Below, in pieces: positions 1 through 4,407 of a stretch of DNA of 5,096 nucleotides. The translations under genes were made by a program, and so were the position numbers. The notes under the pieces are model-generated. The model ran no database searches. It had not been told where the DNA came from and was given only the letters and a program-made list of their open reading frames with translations. Within the stretch, counting starts at the first letter, position 1. Each line of letters starts with the position of its first letter. The stretch spans positions 1 through 5,096 of the forward strand of contig JAITDH010000142.1 in assembly GCA_031282665.1 (NCBI GenBank), given 5' to 3'. This DNA is from Zoogloeaceae bacterium (GTDB lineage: Bacteria > Pseudomonadota > Gammaproteobacteria > Burkholderiales > Rhodocyclaceae).

Positions 1-67
1 CGAAGCTGGTTTCCCTGTCCGGCAGGCGAAGATGTCCGTTGATGAAGGCTTCGTATGTACGGTTCAT
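1..67 (-). CDS. 5' end of an unrecognised protein-coding gene (partial)
   Basis: Read on the minus strand, an ATG at 67-65 opens a frame that stays open to the window edge: 22 codons, beginning MNRTYEAFINGHLRL and continuing PDRETSF. A GGAG Shine-Dalgarno motif (minus strand, bases 78-75) sits 7 nt upstream of this ATG, which is ideal spacing and the main reason to believe the start. An ATG at 80-78 also exists, but it is in another frame and overlaps the ribosome-binding site. The gene is divergent from the proQ-like/tamA cluster and separated from it by the inverted-repeat element. I do not recognise the protein from 22 residues and offer no function. No signal peptide or membrane segment is visible in the fragment. 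Confidence 0.6.
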   Translation of the reverse strand, partial: MNRTYEAFINGHLRLPDRETSF

Positions 68-177
68 GGTTGTGCTCCATTTTTTGCGATATTGCCCGCG
101 CAAGATAAAGGAAGCGCCGCCATGCTTCTTGTAGAATATCGATTTTTTGACACAGGGTGGCCGCTGTGGCGCAATTC

Positions 178-201
178 GGGTGCAATCCAAAGTGGAGGAA
201 A
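178..201 (+). repeat. left terminal inverted repeat (24 bp)
   Basis: This is a perfect inverted match to 502-525. The identity stops abruptly on the outside (C177 and T526 do not pair), which defines the outer border of the element. Confidence 0.85.
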
Positions 202-300
202 AACCTTTCCAGACGAAGCACTGCCGCTTGCCGTTCCCTCCCACGCTTGGCGGGGGAGGGTGGCCCGGCAGGGCCAGGCTGGAGCCAAAGGCGGAAGGAC

Positions 301-377
301 AGCCGAAGGCTGGTCTGGCGAAGCCAGACGCGGCGCAGCCGCGCAAAGGGCGTCGTTCCATGCGGCGCGTAGCGCCG
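301..377. repeat. array of four C(GNA)G triloop hairpins in the element core
   Basis: Four short perfect hairpins occur in 77 bases, each with a 3-nt GNA loop closed by a C-G pair. They are AGCC-GAA-GGCT (301-311), GTCTGGC-GAA-GCCAGAC (313-329), CGCGGC-GCA-GCCGCG (329-343) and CGGCGC-GTA-GCGCCG (363-377). The second contains the heptamer GCGAAGC, known from physical studies as an exceptionally stable DNA mini-hairpin. Two further small stems lie just before the array: TGGCCC-GGCA-GGGCCA (261-276) and GCC-AAA-GGC (284-292). The role is unknown. Such structures could serve as a protein-recognition or folding signal for the element, but that is inference. Confidence 0.6.
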
Positions 378-445
378 GTAACTTTGAAACCCTGACAACA
401 CGCCTCGCAGCCCCTTTTTCTGCCCCTGCCACCCCTGCCGGGGCA

Positions 446-475
446 CCCTCTCCCCCGAAGTGTCGGGGGCGAGGG
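446..475. repeat. strong stem-loop in the right arm of the element
   Basis: CCCTC (446-450) pairs with GAGGG (471-475), and CCCCCGA (452-458) pairs with TCGGGGG (463-469). There is a single T/C mismatch between the two stems and a 4-nt AGTG loop. No T-run follows on either strand, so it does not read as an intrinsic terminator. The left arm has a counterpart around 237-260 (CCCTCCC pairing with GGGAGGG). Confidence 0.5.
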
Positions 476-501
476 AACGGCAAACGGTAATGCTTTGTTT
501 G

Positions 502-525
502 TTTCCTCCACTTTGGATTGCACCC
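502..525 (-). repeat. right terminal inverted repeat (24 bp)
   Basis: This is the perfect reverse complement of 178-201. It ends 22 bases before the candidate -35 box of the proQ-like gene, so the element lies directly against that gene's promoter. Confidence 0.85.
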
Positions 526-547
526 TTTTAATGGCATCCTCTGTCCT

Positions 548-576
548 CTGACATCCGTCCCGTGATACCCTTTATT
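548..576 (+). promoter_or_regulatory. candidate sigma70 promoter for the proQ-like gene
   Basis: CTGACA (548-553) matches five of six bases of the -35 consensus. It is followed after exactly 17 bases by TTTATT (571-576), which matches four of six bases of the -10 consensus. The predicted start of transcription is near 583, leaving a leader of about 25 nt before the ATG at 609. It lies immediately right of the inverted-repeat element. The call rests on motif match and position only. Confidence 0.4.
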
Positions 577-608
577 CCTTTATCGTCTTTCATTGATACC
601 GTCTTGCC

Positions 609-1472
609 ATGACTGTCGAGGAACCTGTTCTTTCTGCGCCGCCGTCCGTGGGAGCGCCTGTGGAAATGCCCGTGGAGGCGCTCGTGGGGGCGCCTGTGGA
701 AATACCCGTGGAAGCGTCCGCGGAAGCCGAGCAGGAGCAGGCAGCCCAGTTGACGCCGCGTGAATTGCTGGTGGAACTGGAGACGCGATTCGAGGTGTTT
801 CGCGCCTGCCTGCCGCTTTCCATCGGGATCGACAAGGCGATCCGGGCGCGCTGGCCGGAGGTCGAGCGCAAGATACTGCGCGTCGCGTTGAGCATGCATA
901 CGCACGGCAACCGTTATTTGCGGGCGCTGGTCAAGGCGACGCAACGCTTCGATCTGGATGGGCAGCCCGCGGAAGCATTGAGCGAGGAACACCGGCAATT
1001 CGCGGCAACGACCCTGAATGAACGCCTGCAACGGCAGGCCGAGGAACGCCGCGAGCGGGCGCAGAGGGAAAGAGAGGAAAGGCGCGCCAGGGAACCCGCC
1101 GGGCCGGATGGCCAGGGCAGGCCGGGCGTCTTCCGGAGGGGGAAGAAACCGGCGGGCGTGAAGAACGCGGAAAATGCGGCAAGCGTGACAAACGCGGAAG
1201 GCGTGGCGGAAAGCGAGAAAAACGTAGACGGGCAGGCATCGCTGTCTCCGGCATCTCCGGCATCGCATCCCTCCGCTCCCCGGCGCAAGCGTCCGGCGAA
1301 ATCCGGCGCGCGTCCGGGCAAGGAAAAAACGTCCGCGGCGCTTGCCGCCAGCCTAGCTGGGCAGAATGAGCAAGACAACCAAGCCAGCCAACCCAACCAA
1401 ACCAGCCAGGCCAACCCAACCAGCCTTGCCGAGAAGCTCGCCCTCCTGGCGGCCAAGTATGGCCGGCAATGA
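609..1472 (+). CDS. ProQ/FinO-domain RNA-binding protein
   Basis: A 287-residue protein with a ProQ/FinO RNA-chaperone domain at about residues 48-140. Visible hallmarks are LTPRELLVELETRFEVF, the segment with IGIDKAIRARWP, the helix with LRVALSMHTHGNRYLRALV, and the run ending in AATTLNERL. Family members bind structured small RNAs and mRNA 3' ends and act as post-transcriptional regulators in the cytoplasm. A highly charged Arg/Glu helix follows at about 141-165. A long low-complexity linker rich in Ala, Ser, Asn, Gln and Lys comes next, and the protein ends in a short hydrophobic/basic tail, SLAEKLALLAAKYGRQ. The N-terminal 47 residues are Pro/Val/Glu-rich and contain a tandem duplication. 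No Shine-Dalgarno motif precedes the ATG at 609, so the true start could be internal (for example Met20 at 666) without affecting the domain. The stop overlaps the next start (ATGA), indicating translational coupling. The family call is firm; the RNA targets are unknown. Confidence 0.88.
   Translation: MTVEEPVLSAPPSVGAPVEMPVEALVGAPVEIPVEASAEAEQEQAAQLTPRELLVELETRFEVFRACLPLSIGIDKAIRARWPEVERKILRVALSMHTHGNRYLRALVKATQRFDLDGQPAEALSEEHRQFAATTLNERLQRQAEERRERAQREREERRAREPAGPDGQGRPGVFRRGKKPAGVKNAENAASVTNAEGVAESEKNVDGQASLSPASPASHPSAPRRKRPAKSGARPGKEKTSAALAASLAGQNEQDNQASQPNQTSQANPTSLAEKLALLAAKYGRQ
648..719 (+). repeat. 36-bp tandem duplication inside the proQ-like gene
   Basis: Bases 648-683 and 684-719 are adjacent copies matching at 31 of 36 positions. 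They encode VGAPVEMPVEAL (residues 14-25) and VGAPVEIPVEAS (26-37). Three of the five differences are in third codon positions, so the reading frame and the Pro/Val/Glu pattern are kept. The repeat lies in the probably disordered N-terminal leader, outside the RNA-binding domain. Confidence 0.8.
1387..1422 (+). repeat. CCAAC-rich low-complexity repeat in the C-terminal linker of the proQ-like gene
   Basis: The 13-mer GCCAACCCAACCA occurs exactly at 1387-1399 and 1410-1422, within a longer stretch of CCAA/CCAG words from about 1376 to 1425. It encodes the Gln/Asn/Ser/Thr-rich part of the linker just before the conserved-looking C-terminal tail. The likely origin is slippage or duplication. Confidence 0.6.
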
Positions 1473-1666
1473 CCGGCAATGACAAAACAATGAATTGCCG
1501 GGATTGCCTGCATTTTTTCATCACCCATGAAGCGCGCCTTCCCTATGGCTGCCGGGCGATGAATTTCAAGAGCCGGCGTCTCCCTTCCCTGGATGTCGAG
1601 GCAATGAGCCACAGTCCTTGCCTGCAATTCCAGCCGCGCGCGCGGCAATCCCCGTCCGGTCGCTGA
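1469..1666 (+). CDS. small conserved four-cysteine protein of unknown function
   Basis: A 65-residue protein, or 58 residues if translation starts at the second ATG (1490), with the core MNCRDCLHFFITHEARLP followed by YGCRAMNFKSRRLPSL. Cys10 and Cys13 form a CxxC pair, and Cys28 and Cys51 complete four cysteines, an arrangement compatible with one zinc or other metal site. From memory, the pattern CxxC-x-HF, PYGCRA-x-FKS and a late Cys-Leu resembles a family of small uncharacterised proteobacterial proteins, some of which carry doubtful uracil-DNA-glycosylase labels. Nothing here shows glycosylase motifs. The ATG at 1469 overlaps the proQ-like stop by 4 bp. The ATG at 1490 directly precedes the conserved NCRDC motif. 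Neither has a good Shine-Dalgarno, so coupled translation is likely. The stop lies 8 nt before tamA. The gene is real by composition and motif; its function is unknown. Confidence 0.72.
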   Translation: MTGNDKTMNCRDCLHFFITHEARLPYGCRAMNFKSRRLPSLDVEAMSHSPCLQFQPRARQSPSGR

Positions 1667-1674
1667 GGCGTCCC

Positions 1675-3417
1675 ATGCGTCGCCTGTCTTCCCTGCTGCG
1701 CCCAGGCGCGCTTCTCCTGGCTTTTTGCGCTTTTTCCTGTCTTCCGGCGCGGGCCGAGGCGCCGCGCATCGTCCTCCCCGAGGACGTGCCGCCCGCCCTG
1801 CGGGAACTCCTCCAGCGCCACCTGTCACGACAGGCACGGCAAGCGCCGCAGAACGAGGCCGAACGGCGGATGATGGCGGCGGATCTGACCAAGGTAGGGC
1901 GCGAACTGCTGGCGACGGAAGGCTATTTCGACGCGCGCCTGGAGCTTTCGGGGGACGACCTCGAAGCCCTCGTCCTGCGGGTGGAACCGGGCGCGGCAAG
2001 CCGTGTGACGGCGGTGGACATCGTGATCGACGGGCCGCTGCCGGCGGATCGTCGGCAGGCTTTGCGGGAAAACTGGTCGCTGGGCACGGGCGATATCTTC
2101 CGGCAGGAAGCATGGACGCGGGCGAAGGAAAACCTGCTGATCTCCCTCCTGGAGCGGGATTTCCCCGCCGCGCATCTGGTGGCGAGCAAGGCGGAAATCG
2201 AAGGCGGGGAGGCGCGGCTGTCCGTCCATTACGCGAGCGGCCCGCCCTACCGCTTCGGCGAATTGCGCATCACGGGCCTCTCCCGCTATACGCCGGAACT
2301 GGTCGCCCGCTACAACCGGGAAGTCAGGCCCGGCGAACCCTATGACGCGATGCGGCTTGCCCGCCTGCAAAGCGTCCTGGAAAACACGCCTTACTTCACC
2401 TTCGTCTCGGCGGAACTGCTCCGCGAGGAAGAGGCGGCCATTCCCGGCGACGAACAGGGAACGCGCGTCGCGCCGATCCGCCTCGCCCTGCGCGAACGCG
2501 CGGCGCACCAGTTGGGCGTGGGCGTGGGCGCCAGTTCCAACACCGGGGCGCGCATGGAAGTCAATTTCCGTACCGCCGATTTCTTCGCCACGGCCTGGCA
2601 ACTGAAAAGCGGCCTGCGCGTGGAAGAACTGCGCCAGTCCTTCTATGCCGACCTGTTTTTCCCGCCCAGCCCGAAGGATTACCACTATGCGGCGGGTTTC
2701 CTCGCCGAGCGTTCCAATATCCGCGACCTCGAACTGCAAACCCGGATCATCGGCGTCTCCCGCACCCGCCGCAAGGGCAACGTCGAAACCAGCCTCAACA
2801 CGAGTTTCATCACGGAAAGGGAAAAGCCGCACGCCGGGGAAAGCCGCCGCAACCAGGCGCTGACGCTCAACGCAAGCTGGACCTGGAAGCCCCGCCTGGA
2901 GGTCGACGAGCACCTCAGCCAGTTCCAGGCGGGCGGCTCCATCAAGCCGGTTTCCGACCGGGATTTCGTCCGCCTCTACGCGCTCGTCCAGCATCGCTGG
3001 AAACTGGACGCGCGCAACGCCTTCGCCCTGCGCGGCGAGGGTGGCATCGTCCTGGCCGACAGCCGCGAAGGCATCCCGCAGAATTTCCTCTTTCGCGCCG
3101 GCGGCGCTGCCTCCGTGCGCGGCTATCCCTACCAGAGCCTGGGCGTGCAGGAAGGGCGCAGCACCCTGGGCGGGCGCTACCTGCTCACCCTTTCCGGCGA
3201 ATATACGCACTGGCTCGCCGACAGCCCCTGGGGCGTCGCCGCCTTCATCGACGCGGGCAACGCGGCGGACGACAAGAAAGCCTTCCGCCTCCAGCGCGGC
3301 TACGGCGTTGGCGCGCGCTGGCGCAACCAGTCCGCCACCCTGGGCATGGATCTCGCCTACGGCGAGGCGACCGGCAACTGGCATCTGCATTTCGCCTTCG
3401 AACTGCCCTTGTATTGA
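1675..3417 (+). CDS. tamA: TamA-type Omp85 outer-membrane assembly factor
   Basis: A 580-residue outer-membrane protein of the Omp85 superfamily, close to the usual TamA length (about 577 in E. coli). The ATG at 1675 is chosen because it starts a clear signal peptide: MRR, then a hydrophobic stretch (L13-C22), then an ARA cleavage site after residue 27. The frame is open upstream to 1618, but that part overlaps the preceding gene. Three POTRA-like modules follow, at about 30-105, 106-188 and 190-270. The third contains GPPYRFGELRITGL and YDAMRLARLQSVLENTPYF, typical of the last POTRA of TamA. The beta-barrel covers about 278-580 and includes the superfamily VRGY motif (481-484). It ends in alternating hydrophobic residues with a terminal Tyr (HFAFELPLY), the usual signal for Bam-dependent insertion. 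TamA inserts some outer-membrane proteins and, with TamB, helps lipid and protein transport across the envelope. No tamB follows here. A different Omp85 member is possible but less likely given three POTRAs and this length. Confidence 0.88.
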   Translation: MRRLSSLLRPGALLLAFCAFSCLPARAEAPRIVLPEDVPPALRELLQRHLSRQARQAPQNEAERRMMAADLTKVGRELLATEGYFDARLELSGDDLEALVLRVEPGAASRVTAVDIVIDGPLPADRRQALRENWSLGTGDIFRQEAWTRAKENLLISLLERDFPAAHLVASKAEIEGGEARLSVHYASGPPYRFGELRITGLSRYTPELVARYNREVRPGEPYDAMRLARLQSVLENTPYFTFVSAELLREEEAAIPGDEQGTRVAPIRLALRERAAHQLGVGVGASSNTGARMEVNFRTADFFATAWQLKSGLRVEELRQSFYADLFFPPSPKDYHYAAGFLAERSNIRDLELQTRIIGVSRTRRKGNVETSLNTSFITEREKPHAGESRRNQALTLNASWTWKPRLEVDEHLSQFQAGGSIKPVSDRDFVRLYALVQHRWKLDARNAFALRGEGGIVLADSREGIPQNFLFRAGGAASVRGYPYQSLGVQEGRSTLGGRYLLTLSGEYTHWLADSPWGVAAFIDAGNAADDKKAFRLQRGYGVGARWRNQSATLGMDLAYGEATGNWHLHFAFELPLY

Positions 3418-3439
3418 CACGCAATCCTCGACACAAAAT
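3414..3439 (+). promoter_or_regulatory. possible weak promoter in the tamA-tyrA gap
   Basis: A perfect -35 hexamer TTGACA (3414-3419) overlaps the tamA stop codon. The best downstream -10 candidate is CAAAAT (3434-3439, four of six), but the spacer is only 14 bases. A 17-base spacer gives no usable -10. The 43-bp gap contains no terminator-like hairpin, so read-through from tamA is at least as likely. Confidence 0.2.
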
Positions 3440-3460
3440 CCACGAACGAAACGGGAAAAC

Positions 3461-4384
3461 ATGAGCAACGAGCAAGAATTCGGAAAAATCGTCATCTACG
3501 GCATCGGACTGATCGGCGGTTCCTTCGCCCTGGCGCTGAAATCGGCGGGCGCGGCGGGGGAAGTGGTCGGTTTCGGGCGGCATCCGGGGCGTTTGGCGGA
3601 AGCGCTGGAACGGGGCCTCATCGACCGGGTGGGCCACGATCCCGCGCGGGAAATCGCCGATGCCGACCTGGTGTTCGTCGCCACGCCGGTCGGCCAGATG
3701 CCCGCCATCTTCGCGCAGATCGCCCCCCATCTTTCTCCCAGAACGCTCGTCACCGACGGCGGCAGCACCAAGGTCGACGTGGTCCGGGCGGCGCGCGCCG
3801 CGTTCGGCGAAAAGATCGGCCAGTTCGTTCCCGCCCACCCCATCGCCGGAGCCGAGCGGAGCGGCGCGGCAGCGGCGATGGCCGATCTCTACCAGGGCCG
3901 CAAGGTGGTCATCACCCCGCTTGCCGAAAATCCGGCCGAGCGTCTGGCGCGGATCGAGCGCGCCTGGCGCCTGTGCGGAGCGGAAATCCGCGCGCTCAGT
4001 CCCGAACAGCACGACCGCGTCTTCGCCGCCGTCAGCCACCTGCCGCACCTCCTGGCGTTCGCCCTCGTGCGCGACCTCGCCGAACGTCCCGATGCCGAAC
4101 TTTTCTTCGACTTCGCCGCCTCCGGCTTCCGCGATTTCACCCGCATCGCCGCCAGCCATCCGGAAATGTGGCGCGACATCTGCCTCGCCAACCGCGAAGC
4201 CCTGCTGCTGGAAATCGAGACCTACCAGAAACAACTCCTCGATTTCAAGACCGTGCTCGAACAAAACGACGGCAAGGCGCTGGAAAAACGCTTCGCGGTG
4301 GCGAGAAAGGCGAGACAGGAGTGGGGGGCGGGAGACAGGAGACAGAGGACAGAGCGGCCGCTGCGCGGCCTTTGTAGTCAGTAG
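3461..4384 (+). CDS. tyrA: prephenate dehydrogenase (TyrA)
   Basis: A 307-residue NAD(P)-dependent dehydrogenase that oxidatively decarboxylates prephenate (or arogenate) in tyrosine synthesis, in the cytoplasm. The N-terminal Rossmann fold shows GxGxxG at 14-19 (YGIGLIGGS), the ATPVG strand end at 74-78 and TDGGSTK at 98-104. The substrate site shows HPIAGAERSG (His126 corresponds to the catalytic His in characterised TyrA proteins) and SHLPH (192-196). It also has the conserved SGFRDFTRIA block, followed by MW-x-DI and a conserved Asn. No chorismate mutase or ACT domain is fused, so this is the monofunctional form. The ATG at 3461 fits the family N-terminus; its ribosome-binding site is only a weak GGGA. 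Residues from about 291 (GDRRQRTE, then PLRGLCSQ) are encoded by heptanucleotide repeats and a hairpin. They look like an acquired tail rather than part of the fold. Prephenate versus arogenate specificity cannot be told from sequence alone. Confidence 0.92.
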   Translation: MSNEQEFGKIVIYGIGLIGGSFALALKSAGAAGEVVGFGRHPGRLAEALERGLIDRVGHDPAREIADADLVFVATPVGQMPAIFAQIAPHLSPRTLVTDGGSTKVDVVRAARAAFGEKIGQFVPAHPIAGAERSGAAAAMADLYQGRKVVITPLAENPAERLARIERAWRLCGAEIRALSPEQHDRVFAAVSHLPHLLAFALVRDLAERPDAELFFDFAASGFRDFTRIAASHPEMWRDICLANREALLLEIETYQKQLLDFKTVLEQNDGKALEKRFAVARKARQEWGAGDRRQRTERPLRGLCSQ

Positions 4385-4394
4385 TCCGTAGTCT
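4332..4394 (-). repeat. degenerate heptanucleotide repeats, left block
   Basis: There are two sub-blocks of 7-nt units. Three units of GAGACAG type occupy 4332-4352, reading CTGTCYC-like on the minus strand. Three units of GTAGTCN occupy 4374-4394, differing only in the seventh base and reading NGACTAC on the minus strand. The GC hairpin at 4356-4370 separates them. Most of the block is translated as the C-terminal tail of TyrA. Confidence 0.75.
4356..4370. repeat. GC-rich triloop hairpin in the 3' end of tyrA
   Basis: GGCCGC (4356-4361) pairs with GCGGCC (4365-4370) around a TGC loop. On the minus strand this is a GCA loop closed by C-G, the same C(GNA)G type as the array at 301-377. Only three Ts follow and it lies in coding sequence, so it is not a convincing terminator. 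Confidence 0.5.
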
Positions 4395-4395
4395 G

Positions 4396-4400
4396 AAGGA
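4396..4400 (+). promoter_or_regulatory. ribosome binding site that fixes the tatD start
   Basis: AAGGA (4396-4400) lies 7 nt before the ATG at 4408, giving textbook spacing. There is no other ATG, GTG or TTG in frame between this ATG and the conserved TatD core at 4510. The site therefore supports translation through the repeat region. It lies in the loop of the inverted repeat. Confidence 0.7.
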
Positions 4401-4407
4401 ACCGGCC

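Larger units (their letters stand above)
178..525. mobile_element. MITE-like non-coding element with 24-bp perfect terminal inverted repeats
   Basis: Bases 178-201 (starting GGGTGCAATCCAAAG) are the exact reverse complement of 502-525, giving perfect 24-bp termini of a 348-bp unit. Similarity continues inward: the left arm around 217-243 and the right arm around 474-494 (reverse-complemented) share the run TTGCCGTTCCCTC and most flanking bases. Both then contain a GGGGGAG-rich hairpin and a CCCGGCAGGG-type block (left about 261-276, right about 430-446). The arms are therefore about 100 nt with small indels, leaving a core of about 150 nt. No reading frame inside resembles a transposase or other protein. 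This is the architecture of a miniature inverted-repeat (non-autonomous) transposable element. No clear target-site duplication is seen in the flanks (CAATTC on the left, TTTTAA on the right), so the exact ends and the mobilising family remain unknown. Confidence 0.7.

Noticed and set aside
147..176. TTGACA at 147-152 as a plus-strand -35 box
   Set aside because: No acceptable -10 occurs at 16-18 bases, and transcription from it would run into the element with no gene close downstream.
32..537. Overlapping open frames on both strands (32-490 plus, 64-537 minus, 147-395 plus) across the inverted-repeat element
   Set aside because: They cross the element borders, lack ribosome-binding sites and have Arg/Ala/Gly-biased translations with no recognisable domain. 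They are long only because GC-rich DNA has few stops.
1726..1740. Possible lipoprotein signal (Cys22 in AFSC) at the TamA N-terminus
   Set aside because: Phe at the -2 position does not fit a lipobox, and a better signal-peptidase I site (ARA before Glu28) follows. Omp85 proteins of this type are not usually lipoproteins.
914..2113. 399-codon minus-strand frame opposite the proQ-like gene and the small gene
   Set aside because: Its Pro/Arg/Ser-rich translation has no domain and spans three convincingly coded plus-strand genes.
1825..3495. 556-codon open frame on the minus strand opposite tamA
   Set aside because: It is the antisense shadow of tamA: no motif, no ribosome-binding site and biased composition, while the plus strand has a signal peptide, POTRA modules and the VRGY motif.
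4356..4373. Intrinsic terminator at the end of tyrA
   Set aside because: The hairpin is perfect but has only three Ts after it and lies before the tyrA stop codon. It fits the repeat structure better.
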